A stretch of DNA of 51,418 nt. It comes from Comamonadaceae bacterium (GTDB lineage Bacteria > Pseudomonadota > Gammaproteobacteria > Burkholderiales > Burkholderiaceae_C). Below are positions 1 to 7,986 of this stretch, one piece after another. The stretch lies in contig CANGMW010000001.1 of assembly GCA_947454695.1 (NCBI GenBank), positions 1 to 51,418 of the forward strand, read 5' to 3'. Both the position numbers and the translations under genes were made by a program. The notes under the pieces are model-generated. The model made no database searches. It was not told the DNA's origin and saw nothing but the letters and a program-made list of their open reading frames with translations. Numbering within the stretch: position 1 is the first letter of the stretch; each line of letters starts with the position of its first letter.

Positions 1-399
1 TCCAGCCTTGAGATTCCTTTGAACACCCGCTCCACCTTGGATTTACTTCGCGATGCCTCTCCCATCAGCCTAGGGGAGATCGCCTGGCGCGTCGGCTTTG
101 TGATGGCGGCTTTCAACCTGCTGATCGTGGCGCTGGCTGCCACCCGGGTCAACCCCAGGGTGGGAAGAACTGGCAACTTGGTCTTTTCTTTGCTCTTGTT
201 TCAGGTGTATTTGAACTTTCTGACCTTGGGACAAAACTGGATTGCCTCCCAAGCGGTCAGTTTTTTAACCTTCAACGCGCTCTTGCATGGCGGCGCCTTT
301 TTATTGGCGCTGCTGTGGCTGGCCAAGGTACACCACAACTGGAGCTGGCGCAGTCTGTTCGCGCTTCAGCACCCTCCCATTCGCAAGGCAGTGGCATGA
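1..399 (+). CDS. lptF: LPS export permease LptF, C-terminal part (5' truncated by window)
   Basis: The frame is open from base 1, so only the last 132 residues are present. They show the end of the LptF/LptG (YjgP/YjgQ) family: a segment ending in SPISLGEIAWR followed by three hydrophobic helices and a basic tail. LptF pairs with LptG in the inner membrane and, driven by LptB ATPase, lifts lipopolysaccharide onto the periplasmic LptC/LptA bridge. The assignment rests mainly on the immediately following, overlapping lptG, since the two form a conserved pair. The stop codon overlaps the lptG start (ATGA), which suggests translational coupling. The N-terminal membrane helices and periplasmic jellyroll lie outside the window. 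Confidence 0.85.
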   Translation, partial: SSLEIPLNTRSTLDLLRDASPISLGEIAWRVGFVMAAFNLLIVALAATRVNPRVGRTGNLVFSLLLFQVYLNFLTLGQNWIASQAVSFLTFNALLHGGAFLLALLWLAKVHHNWSWRSLFALQHPPIRKAVA

Positions 400-1505
400 A
401 AACGCTTAGCCGATTGATTCATGCAGAGGTGTTTTCTGCGGTAGCGTTTGTGACGCTTGGATTTTTGGCGCTGTTTAGTTTTTTTGACTTCGTCGATCAG
501 TTGCCTTCGGTTGGCAAAGCGGGGACTTTGTCGGACTACAAATTGCCCCAAGCTGCCAGCTATGTGGCGCTGCTGATTCCCAATCACTTGTACGAATTGC
601 TGCCCATCACGGTATTGATCGGGACAATTTTTGTAATGACCCGACTCGCGCAAAGCTCTGAGTTCACGATTTTGCGCACCAGTGGCTTGGGCCCTTGGCG
701 CGCCTTGCGCACTTTGCTGGTGACCGGGGTCACGTTTGTGGTGGTGACCTTTGCCATCGGTGACTACTTGGCGCCTTGGGCGGACAAAACGGCCCAGTTA
801 CTCAAAGCGCGCTTTGAAGGCGCTTTAACGGTGGGTCAAACAGGTGCCTGGCTGCGCGAGAAACAAGCCTACGCGCAGTTTGCAGTGAATGTCAGCGCCC
901 TGGACGCCGATGGCAGCATGCGAGGTGTGCGTATTTTTGAATTTGACAACCAGAACTTGCTGGTTTCCATGACCCGTGCGCCCAAAGCCGAGTTTGGTCT
1001 CAACGATGCCTGGCTGCTCAAAGAAGCTCAGCGGACCGAGTTTCAAGCGCGGTCCGGCGGGTCATCCGAAATTAACCGATTCACCTCTGAAACGATGCGC
1101 TGGCCTACGGACATCACGGCGGAAATGGTGTCTGCGGCGGTGCTCAAACCCGAGCGCATGAGCACCATCGACTTATTTCAGTACATCCGTCACCTCAATG
1201 CCAATGGGCAGTCTGCCGAGCGCTATGAAATCGAATTCTGGAAGAAGGTTTTTTACCCCTTGAGTTGCCTGGTGATGGTGGTGCTGGCCTTGCCGTTTGC
1301 CTATTTGCATTTCCGCAACGAAGGCATTTCGATCTACGTGTTTGGTGGGGTGATGGCCGGTATCAGCTTCTTTTTCCTCAACAACGTGTTTGGCTACATC
1401 GGTGAGCTAAGGCATTGGGTTCCGTGGCTCACTGCAGCACTGCCCGGCATGATTTATTCCGTTATCTCACTCACTGCATTCGCGTGGCTGGTGCTGCGCC
1501 GATGA
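396..1505 (+). CDS. lptG: LPS export ABC transporter permease LptG
   Basis: 369 residues, the usual LptG length. It begins MKTLSRLIHAEVF, followed by a first membrane helix, a periplasmic beta-rich middle (about residues 130-270) and three C-terminal helices, as in the YjgP/YjgQ family. With LptF and LptB it forms the transporter that extracts LPS from the outer leaflet of the inner membrane. The ATG at 396 was chosen over upstream in-frame starts because it overlaps the lptF stop by 4 nt and gives the family N-terminus. No terminator is visible between this gene and the chelatase gene 25 bases on, so read-through is possible. Confidence 0.93.
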   Translation: MKTLSRLIHAEVFSAVAFVTLGFLALFSFFDFVDQLPSVGKAGTLSDYKLPQAASYVALLIPNHLYELLPITVLIGTIFVMTRLAQSSEFTILRTSGLGPWRALRTLLVTGVTFVVVTFAIGDYLAPWADKTAQLLKARFEGALTVGQTGAWLREKQAYAQFAVNVSALDADGSMRGVRIFEFDNQNLLVSMTRAPKAEFGLNDAWLLKEAQRTEFQARSGGSSEINRFTSETMRWPTDITAEMVSAAVLKPERMSTIDLFQYIRHLNANGQSAERYEIEFWKKVFYPLSCLVMVVLALPFAYLHFRNEGISIYVFGGVMAGISFFFLNNVFGYIGELRHWVPWLTAALPGMIYSVISLTAFAWLVLRR

Positions 1506-1530
1506 GGCCATCCATCACAAGCCAGTCCTT

Positions 1531-1905
1531 ATGAGCCAATCTACTTCCCCTCAGGGCGTCATCCTCTTTGCACACGGGTCCCGGGATCCTTTGTGGCACC
1601 GCCCGATGCAGCAGGTCGCCCAGCGCGCACTCGCCCTCAATCCCAAGACCGTCGTGGCCTGTGCGTACTTGGAGCTCACCTCGCCGGATTTGCCAAGTTG
1701 CGCCGCCGATATGGTCGCTCAGGGCGTGCAAGCCATCACGGTGGTGCCGATGTTTTTAGGCGTGGGCCGGCACGCCCGTGAAGATTTGCCACTTCTGATG
1801 CAAAGCATTCAAGCGCAATATCCCCAGGTGTCGTTCACGCTTCAAGCCGCCATTGGCGAGCACCCCTTGGTTGTGGAGTTGTTGGCCCAGATCGCTTTAT
1901 CCTGA
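1531..1905 (+). CDS. CbiX-type sirohydrochlorin chelatase, short form
   Basis: 124 residues, the size of single-domain CbiX-S/SirB-like class II chelatases. Two expected metal-ligand histidines are visible: His15 in FAHGSRD and His81 in GVGRHAREDLP. The family inserts Fe2+ or Co2+ into sirohydrochlorin; the iron product is siroheme. Siroheme is the cofactor of the CysI sulfite reductase 17 kb downstream, so a role in siroheme synthesis is a reasonable inference. No other siroheme or cobalamin gene lies beside it. It could be a cobaltochelatase instead; sequence alone does not decide. Confidence 0.8.
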   Translation: MSQSTSPQGVILFAHGSRDPLWHRPMQQVAQRALALNPKTVVACAYLELTSPDLPSCAADMVAQGVQAITVVPMFLGVGRHAREDLPLLMQSIQAQYPQVSFTLQAAIGEHPLVVELLAQIALS

Positions 1906-1987
1906 CACCTCAAGCAAGCATGAATTAGAACCACCTGCACGGTACGTACAATCCCGCAAGCCCTTCGGCCACTGGGCTCTCCCATTC

Positions 1988-2680
1988 ATGACATCCAAAC
2001 CTTCAAGCCAATCCAACTTCTTGCTGCTCGTGCTGGCGTCTTCGCTGGTGGTGGCCCTTTTGCCCGTGCTGTGGCCGCAAATCGATTTGCTTGTGGCTGG
2101 TTTCTTTTTAAAGTCCCACCCTGAGTTGCAAACAAACCCCGGCGTTTGGGTGAATCTGATCAATGAATTCACCCCGGACTTGTTTCGCAGCGTGGCCATC
2201 GCCTTGCTGATTGGCTGGCTACTGGTGGTGCTGAGCCGCCGCTGGAAGCGTTCAGCTTTGGCATTGGCATTTGTCGGCTTTTCATTGTTGCTGGGGCCGG
2301 GTCTGGCCACCTGGGCGGTTAAAGAACACCAGTTGCGCGCGCGCCCCTTTGACGTGGTGGAGTTTGGCGGGCAACGGCAGTTCACGCCGGCCTTGGAGCA
2401 AGCCAATCAATGCAACGTGAATTGCGCTTTTGTCAGTGGCCATGTGGCCTGTGGTTTTTTCTTCGCCTCGCTCATGCTGCTGGATCCGCGGCGACGGCGC
2501 TGGTGGCTAGCATCTGGCGTGGTTGCAGGCCTCGTCATTGGCTATGCGCGCATGTCGGTCGGCGCGCATTGGCTCAGCGACGTGTTGTGGGCGTTTCCCA
2601 TCACCCTGGCCAGCAGTTGGCTGGTCTGGCGTGTACTGGTGGTGTTCTATAAAAATGAATTGCCCCGAGAATTGGCATAA
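1988..2680 (+). CDS. PAP2-family membrane phosphatase
   Basis: 230 residues with about six hydrophobic segments. The three PAP2 phosphatase motifs are present: K112-x6-R119-P120, S150-G151-H152, and R188-x5-H194-x3-D198. The ATG at 1988 was chosen because the upstream extension overlaps the chelatase gene and is not membrane-like. PAP2 enzymes dephosphorylate lipid phosphates at the membrane. Here it lies 3 bases upstream of a decaprenyl-phosphate phosphoribosyltransferase. In mycobacteria a PAP2 protein (Rv3807c) lies next to that enzyme (Rv3806c) and is proposed to remove the 5-phosphate of decaprenyl-phosphoryl-5-phosphoribose. The same role is inferred here. Undecaprenyl-pyrophosphate phosphatase is the main alternative. 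Confidence 0.85.
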   Translation: MTSKPSSQSNFLLLVLASSLVVALLPVLWPQIDLLVAGFFLKSHPELQTNPGVWVNLINEFTPDLFRSVAIALLIGWLLVVLSRRWKRSALALAFVGFSLLLGPGLATWAVKEHQLRARPFDVVEFGGQRQFTPALEQANQCNVNCAFVSGHVACGFFFASLMLLDPRRRRWWLASGVVAGLVIGYARMSVGAHWLSDVLWAFPITLASSWLVWRVLVVFYKNELPRELA

Positions 2681-2683
2681 ATC

Positions 2684-3550
2684 ATGACTTCTCCTTTGGC
2701 CATGGCCCGATCTTTGGTGGTGTTGATGCGCCCGCATCAATGGCTGAAAAACGTCTTTGTGTTCGCGGGTTTGTTGTTCAGCCCCAACTGGCGTGATGGG
2801 GCCCTGATGGGTCCGATCCTGAGTGCCTTTGCTGCCTTTTGCTGCTTTTCAAGTTTGGTTTACATCATCAATGACTGGCGTGACCGGTCCAGCGACGCAC
2901 AGCATCCCGAAAAACGTCTGCGGCCCTTGGCCAGTGGCGCGGTGCCTTTGTCACTGGCTTTTGTTTTAGCCAGTGCTTTGCTCTTTGCCGGATTGGGTTT
3001 GGCGGCGGGCAACACCCCCTTGCTGGGGCTGCTGGCTGTTTATGTGGCCTTGAACCTGGCTTACTCCTGGGGGCTCAAACACGTTCCGGTGGTGGATGTG
3101 TCCATCATCGCCAGTGGCTTCATGTTGCGCTTGCTGGCGGGCACGCTGGCGGTGGGTATTCCGCCCTCACGATGGCTTTTGCTCACGGGACTTTTCATTG
3201 CCTTGTTTTTGGGTTTTTCCAAACGCAAGGCCGAAAGTTTTCATGACGCGGCACTGCAACGTCATGTCATGCAGCATTACCCCGCATCTCTGCTGGACAC
3301 CTATGTGGCCGTCACCATGACGGCCACTCTGATGACCTACAGCCTGTATGCGACCAGCCCGGAGACCCTGTTGCTCCACGGTGAGCGGCTGGTCTACACC
3401 GTGCCGGTGGTGATCTTTGGCATGCTGCGTTATGCCTATCAAGTCCAGCGTGGTCGCGGTGAAGACGTCGCCCGTGATCTGCTTCGCGATCCTTGGATCT
3501 TGCTCGCCTTAATGTTTTGGCTGCTGATTTTCTTGTTCCCTCGTTTTTGA
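2684..3550 (+). CDS. UbiA-family decaprenyl-phosphate phosphoribosyltransferase (DPPR synthase-like)
   Basis: 288 residues, polytopic. The first Asp-rich motif of UbiA enzymes reads NDWRDRSSD (63-71), and a second conserved loop contains GFSKRKAE. The start MRPHQWLKNVFVF and the combination of these loops match the decaprenyl-phosphate phosphoribosyltransferase branch (Rv3806c, NoeC of Azorhizobium) rather than UbiA/MenA/CyoE quinone or heme enzymes. The reaction moves 5-phosphoribose from PRPP to a polyprenyl phosphate, the first step to lipid-linked ribose or arabinose donors. Neighbours on both sides (PAP2, GT-C, HAD) fit that route. No DprE1/DprE2 epimerase pair is in the window, so the sugar may remain ribose or the epimerase may be elsewhere. 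Confidence 0.85.
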   Translation: MTSPLAMARSLVVLMRPHQWLKNVFVFAGLLFSPNWRDGALMGPILSAFAAFCCFSSLVYIINDWRDRSSDAQHPEKRLRPLASGAVPLSLAFVLASALLFAGLGLAAGNTPLLGLLAVYVALNLAYSWGLKHVPVVDVSIIASGFMLRLLAGTLAVGIPPSRWLLLTGLFIALFLGFSKRKAESFHDAALQRHVMQHYPASLLDTYVAVTMTATLMTYSLYATSPETLLLHGERLVYTVPVVIFGMLRYAYQVQRGRGEDVARDLLRDPWILLALMFWLLIFLFPRF

Positions 3551-3561
3551 ACGTCAGTCAC

Positions 3562-5136
3562 ATGGATCCCGTTGCCATGAGCAAGCCAAGCGTCGTCCAT
3601 CTTCCCGACATGTCTAAGCCCCGGCTGATGCGCTGGCTCCTGCTCGTTGGTTTGTCGGCGTTCTTGCTGCGCCTTTGGATCTCCATGGCCTTGCCAGTGA
3701 CCGGGGACGAGGCTTATTTTTATTGGTGGGGTATTTTTCGTGACTGGGGCTATTACGACCATCCGCCTATGGCCGGCTGGTGGATGAGCGCTATGCAGAC
3801 CACGCTGGGGCATGCCCCGTGGGCGATTCGTTTACCGGCTGTGCTCTTGCCTGTGGCGATGGGTGCGGTCATCTGGTGGACCTTTTTGCCCCTGGACCGG
3901 GACCGCGCCGGCTGGGCTGTGCTGTTGTTCTGGCTGGCGCCGCTGAACTGGCTCAATGCCTTGATCACCACCGACACGCCGCTGATGTTCTGGTCGCTGT
4001 TGTCGATGGCCTGCCTGGTGCGCGCCGAACTCGTTCCCAAAGACCATGCGCCGCGATGGGGTCTGTACACCGCCAGCGGCCTGTTTCTGAGTTTGGCCTT
4101 CCTGTCTAAATATTTTGCCGTGGTACTGGGGTTTGCCTACGTCGTGTACTTTGTCTTGTACCGGCGTGATCGTTGGCCCGCGCTGTTGCTGTTGTGCTTG
4201 TGTGCCCTGCCCGGACCTTTGATCAACTTGGCCTGGAATGCCTCACATGGCTGGGCGAACATCATGTTCAACGTGTTTAACCGACATCAAAGTTCCGGGG
4301 TTGAGCTGCACAAGCCGCTGCTTTACTTAGCCATGCTGGCCTATTTGGTCACACCGGGCGCGCTTTGGTTGATCTTCAAGCATCGGCGGGTGTGGCGTGA
4401 TGCCTGGGGTTCCAAGCCGGCAGTTTCAAAACTGGTGGTGTGTTTGTTGGTGGTACCCCTGGTGTTTTTTGGATGCTTGTCTTTGAAGAAGGTGGTGGGC
4501 TTGCATTGGGTGTTTTCTTTTTACCCGATGCTCTTCGTCTTCATGGCGTTCAGCTTGCCCAAGGCGAGCTTGAAACGATGTGCTCAGGCATTGGCGGCAT
4601 TTACCGCCTTACACGTGTTGATCGTGGGGCTAATCGCAACCACGTCATTGGAACAGTGGCAAGGTAAGTCCCACTACTTTTCACTTGTCCGCGCCTTTCG
4701 TACTGCCCAAATCCTCGAAAAATTCGATTCTCCCGGGACCGTTTTGATGGCAGACGCCTACTCGCCCGCTTCGGTTTACGGCTATGTGCGTGAGCGCTAT
4801 GTGCCGGTCTTTGGCCCAGGCAGTTTTCACGCGCGGCAAGATGATTTTGAAACCGACTTTTCACAATTTCAAGGTCAAACCATCCGTGTGCTGCTGTCCG
4901 ATCCAGCCGTGTTGTCCGACTTTGCGCCCTACTTTGATTCGGTGAAAGCCGTCCAGATTGAGCAAGACGGCGCAACGTTTTACGGCGTAGAAGGCGTCAA
5001 CTTCAACTATCCCGCCTACCGTGATGGTGTGTTGCGTTGGGTGTACCAGCGCTACTACAACATCCCCAGCTGGTTACCCATGACAGACTGCCCGTTTTGT
5101 CGCAAAGTATGTGGCGAACCGAGGTGTGCGCCATGA
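3562..5136 (+). CDS. ArnT/PMT-like GT-C family membrane glycosyltransferase
   Basis: About 524 residues and roughly a dozen membrane helices. The first periplasmic loop carries GDEAYFYWW (48-56) and YYDHPP (64-69), typical of the GT-C fold families GT39/GT83 (PMT, ArnT). These use polyprenyl-phosphate-linked sugars as donors on the periplasmic face. The preceding DPPR synthase and PAP2 genes suggest the donor is a polyprenyl-phosphopentose; the acceptor is unknown. Start choice is open among ATG codons at 3562, 3577 and 3610. The C-terminus is unusual, ending with four cysteines in MTDCPFCRKVCGEPRCAP. The stop overlaps the next start by 4 nt. Confidence 0.83.
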   Translation: MDPVAMSKPSVVHLPDMSKPRLMRWLLLVGLSAFLLRLWISMALPVTGDEAYFYWWGIFRDWGYYDHPPMAGWWMSAMQTTLGHAPWAIRLPAVLLPVAMGAVIWWTFLPLDRDRAGWAVLLFWLAPLNWLNALITTDTPLMFWSLLSMACLVRAELVPKDHAPRWGLYTASGLFLSLAFLSKYFAVVLGFAYVVYFVLYRRDRWPALLLLCLCALPGPLINLAWNASHGWANIMFNVFNRHQSSGVELHKPLLYLAMLAYLVTPGALWLIFKHRRVWRDAWGSKPAVSKLVVCLLVVPLVFFGCLSLKKVVGLHWVFSFYPMLFVFMAFSLPKASLKRCAQALAAFTALHVLIVGLIATTSLEQWQGKSHYFSLVRAFRTAQILEKFDSPGTVLMADAYSPASVYGYVRERYVPVFGPGSFHARQDDFETDFSQFQGQTIRVLLSDPAVLSDFAPYFDSVKAVQIEQDGATFYGVEGVNFNYPAYRDGVLRWVYQRYYNIPSWLPMTDCPFCRKVCGEPRCAP

Positions 5137-5789
5137 ACGCACCAACGCCGACCTTGATGAATCCAAGTGCTGAGCGCGTGGTGATCGCGGCCTTTGATTT
5201 TGATGGCACCTTGACGCGGGGCGACACCTTGATCCCCTTTTTGCGTCGCAGTCTGGGCCTCGGGCTGTTTTGCCGAGCCCTGGTCTTGAGTTCGCCTTGG
5301 CTCATGGCTTACCTGTTGCGCTTGATCAGCAACGAAAGGGCCAAAGCCCGTTTGCTGCGCGTGAGTGTGGCAGGTTGGTCCCGACAGCAGGCATTGCTCC
5401 GGGCTGAACAGTTCGTCAGGCAAGCTCTGCCCGCCATGTGGCGTGGCGCGGCTTTGCAACAACTGCGCGACCACCAGCAACGCGGTCACCGGTGTGTGCT
5501 CGTCAGTGCTTCGCCCGATCTTTATCTGGAAGCGGTGGCACGGACTTTGCGCGTCGATGGTTTGATCTGCACCCGCATGGCGGTCGATCACGGCTTGTAC
5601 ACCGGTGACCTGTCCACCCCGAATTGTTATGGCCCGCAAAAAGTGATCCGCTTGGAAGCCTGGCTGCGCGACCATATCGGCGCTCAAGCCTTTGAGTTGT
5701 ACGCCTATGGCGACTCAGCGGGTGACCGCGAGCTGCTGGCGATTGCCGACCACGCCTGGCTTCGAGGACGTCCTCAGGGGGGAAAGTGA
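5133..5789 (+). CDS. HAD-IB family phosphatase (SerB-like hydrolase)
   Basis: 218 residues. HAD motif I is DFDGTLT (22-28), with the nucleophile Asp22 and acid/base Asp24. Motif II is in LVSASPD and the distal Asp motif is GDSAGDRE. A helical cap lies between motifs I and II, as in subfamily IB (SerB/CicA-like). The ATG at 5133 overlaps the glycosyltransferase stop (ATGA), so the two genes are translationally coupled. In some arabinosylation clusters a HAD-type hydrolase accompanies DPPR synthase, so it may be the phosphatase of the pathway, redundant with the PAP2 enzyme, or may recycle product. Substrate is not deducible from sequence. Confidence 0.82.
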   Translation: MNAPTPTLMNPSAERVVIAAFDFDGTLTRGDTLIPFLRRSLGLGLFCRALVLSSPWLMAYLLRLISNERAKARLLRVSVAGWSRQQALLRAEQFVRQALPAMWRGAALQQLRDHQQRGHRCVLVSASPDLYLEAVARTLRVDGLICTRMAVDHGLYTGDLSTPNCYGPQKVIRLEAWLRDHIGAQAFELYAYGDSAGDRELLAIADHAWLRGRPQGGK

Positions 5790-5798
5790 TTGGTCGGG

Positions 5799-5804
5799 CA
5801 TAAT
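5799..5804 (+). promoter_or_regulatory. Probable -10 element of the cysB-type gene
   Basis: CATAAT lies 27 nt upstream of the LysR gene ATG, preceded by GGG. No convincing -35 is seen at 16-18 bp spacing. The motif is just after the HAD gene stop codon, the only space for a promoter. Confidence 0.4.
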
Positions 5805-5831
5805 GAAGGCCAGTTTTAGCTGGATTTCGAT

Positions 5832-6785
5832 ATGAACCTTCACCAATTCCGATTTGTCCAGGAAGCGGCCCGACACAATTTGAACCTGACCGAGGCGGCC
5901 AAAGCACTGCACACCTCGCAGCCGGGGGTGTCCAAGGCCATCATCGAGCTGGAAGAGGAATTGGGCATCGAGATTTTTGCCCGTCACGGCAAACGACTCA
6001 AACGTATCACCGAGCCAGGCCAGCATGTGCTCAAGAGCATCGAGATCGTGATGCGTGAACTGGGCAACCTCAAGCGCATCGGCGAGCAGTACAGCGCGCA
6101 GGACAACGGCACCTTGTCGATCGCCACCACCCACACCCAGGCCCGCTATGTGCTGCCCGAACCAGTGGCCAAATTGCGCGCGGCCTACCCCAAAGTCAAT
6201 CTGAGCCTGCACCAGGGCACACCCGATCAAGTCGCGCGCATGCTGATCGACGATGTGGCCGAAATCGGCATCGCCACCGAGTCCTTGTCGGATTACAGCG
6301 AACTCGTTACCCTGCCCTGCTACGAGTGGCAGCATGTGCTGGTGTTGCCGGCCGACCACCCCTTGGCGGGCAAAGCCCGGCTCACCCTGGAAGACATCGC
6401 CGCCGAGCCGATCATCACCTACCACCCGTCTTTCACCGGCCGCACCCGGATCGACAACGCGTTTGCCGCGCGCAAACTTCAGCCAAGGATTGCCCTGGAA
6501 GCCATTGATTCCGATGTGATCAAGACCTACGTCAAGTTGGGCATGGGCATTGGTATCGTGGCGGAAATGTCGGTGCGTGAACTGAGCGACAAAGGCACAG
6601 ACGGTGAACTGGTGATCCGTCCTTTGGGCCAACTTTTTGGTCAGAACGTGACCCGGGTCGCGTTCAAGCGCGGGGCCTATTTGCGCAATTTTGTTTTTGA
6701 TTTCGCTGAGCTATTGAGTGATCGCCTCACCCGCGATCTGGTCGCGCGTGCCATGACCGGGCATGTGAACGACTACGAGCTTTGA
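5832..6785 (+). CDS. cysB: CysB-family LysR-type transcriptional regulator
   Basis: 317 residues, close to CysB/Cbl length (324). An N-terminal winged helix-turn-helix (about 1-60) contains LTEAAKALHTSQPGVSKAI; a LysR substrate-binding domain follows from about residue 90. The early TTHTQARYVLP and the GTPDQ loop are hallmarks of the CysB branch, which binds O-/N-acetylserine and sulfate-type anions. CysB activates sulfate uptake and assimilation genes. The likely targets are the cys genes from 18.3 kb onward, where an inverted repeat lies upstream of the first gene. The gene stands alone, after the glycosylation set and before an aminotransferase. Confidence 0.9.
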   Translation: MNLHQFRFVQEAARHNLNLTEAAKALHTSQPGVSKAIIELEEELGIEIFARHGKRLKRITEPGQHVLKSIEIVMRELGNLKRIGEQYSAQDNGTLSIATTHTQARYVLPEPVAKLRAAYPKVNLSLHQGTPDQVARMLIDDVAEIGIATESLSDYSELVTLPCYEWQHVLVLPADHPLAGKARLTLEDIAAEPIITYHPSFTGRTRIDNAFAARKLQPRIALEAIDSDVIKTYVKLGMGIGIVAEMSVRELSDKGTDGELVIRPLGQLFGQNVTRVAFKRGAYLRNFVFDFAELLSDRLTRDLVARAMTGHVNDYEL

Positions 6786-6837
6786 ACCTCCTTTCGCCGC
6801 CGCCACTTCTACACCACTCACTTCCCGCTGACGCACC

Positions 6838-7986
6838 ATGACGCCCCATCTCGACTCCCGTTTGCCCAAGGTTGGCACCACCATCTTCACCGTCATGTCG
6901 GGCCTGGCGACTGAAAAAGGTGCGGTCAATCTGGGACAAGGATTCCCCGACTTCAACTGTGACCCGCGCTTAGTTCACGATGTGACGCACGCCATGACCG
7001 AAGGGCTTAACCAGTACCCGCCGATGACCGGCGTTCCGGTTTTGCGGGACGCGATTGCGGCCAAAATCCAAAACCTGTACGGACGCCGCTACGACCCGGT
7101 GACTGAAATCACCGTCACGGCCGGCGCCACACAAGCGATTCTCACGGCCATTTTGGCCATCGTGCACCCGGGCGATGAGGTGATTGTTCTGGAGCCTTGC
7201 TACGACAGCTATGTACCCAATATTGAACTCGCCGGTGGCGTGGTGGTGCGCGTGCCGCTCACGCCCGGCACCTTCCGGCCTGACTTTGACAAAATCTCGG
7301 CGGCCCTCTCCCCTAGGACCCGCGCCATCATCGTCAACTCCCCCCACAATCCCAGCGGCACGGTCTGGACCGAAGATGAGATGCGCCAGCTGCAGGACCT
7401 CCTGGCACCCACCAATGTGTTCTTGATTTCCGACGAAGTCTATGAGCACATGGTGTTCGATGGTCGCGCCCATCAAAGCGCTGCGCGTTTCCCGGAATTG
7501 GCCGAGCGAACCTTCATCGTCTCCAGTTTCGGCAAGACTTACCATGTGACCGGTTGGAAAATCGGCTTTGTCGCCGCCCCGGCCGCCATGTCGGCCGAAT
7601 TCAGAAAAGTGCACCAGTTCAATGTGTTCACGGTGAACACACCGGTGCAATTTGGCCTGGCCAGCTTCATGGCCGACCCCAAGCCATACCTGGAACTGCC
7701 CGCCTTTTACCAGCGCAAGCGCGACCTGTTCCGCGAAGGCTTGCAGCGCACACGCTTCAAACTGCTGCCCAGCGAGGGCACCTATTTCCAGTGCGTGGAC
7801 ATCTCCGCCGTGAGTGATCTGAAGGAAGCAGAATTTTGCATGTGGCTCACCACCGAGATCGGCGTGGCGGCTATTCCCCTGTCGGCCTTTTACGATGCCG
7901 GCTTTGATCAGCGGGTGGTGCGTTTTTGCTTTGCCAAGAAAGACGAAACTTTGCAACTCGCCCTGGAGCGGCTGGCCAAGTTATAG
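6838..7986 (+). CDS. PLP-dependent class I aminotransferase (YbdL/kynurenine-aminotransferase-like)
   Basis: 382 residues, fold type I. LGQGFPDF near residue 35 and NQYPPMTG are signatures of the YbdL/KAT subgroup. The Schiff-base lysine is Lys233 in SSFGKTYHVTGWK, and NSPHNPSG is the cofactor/substrate loop. E. coli YbdL prefers methionine; relatives use glutamine, kynurenine or KMTB, so a sulfur amino acid substrate would fit the neighbouring cysB but is not shown. The gene ends head-to-head with the DMT transporter: the stops overlap by 6 bp (7981-7986). Confidence 0.88.
   Translation: MTPHLDSRLPKVGTTIFTVMSGLATEKGAVNLGQGFPDFNCDPRLVHDVTHAMTEGLNQYPPMTGVPVLRDAIAAKIQNLYGRRYDPVTEITVTAGATQAILTAILAIVHPGDEVIVLEPCYDSYVPNIELAGGVVVRVPLTPGTFRPDFDKISAALSPRTRAIIVNSPHNPSGTVWTEDEMRQLQDLLAPTNVFLISDEVYEHMVFDGRAHQSAARFPELAERTFIVSSFGKTYHVTGWKIGFVAAPAAMSAEFRKVHQFNVFTVNTPVQFGLASFMADPKPYLELPAFYQRKRDLFREGLQRTRFKLLPSEGTYFQCVDISAVSDLKEAEFCMWLTTEIGVAAIPLSAFYDAGFDQRVVRFCFAKKDETLQLALERLAKL

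Noticed and set aside
6970..7956. Minus-strand open frame of 328 codons opposite the aminotransferase
   Set aside because: Mirror of a conserved gene with motif-level support; composition (many His, Gln, Gly) is typical of antisense frames.
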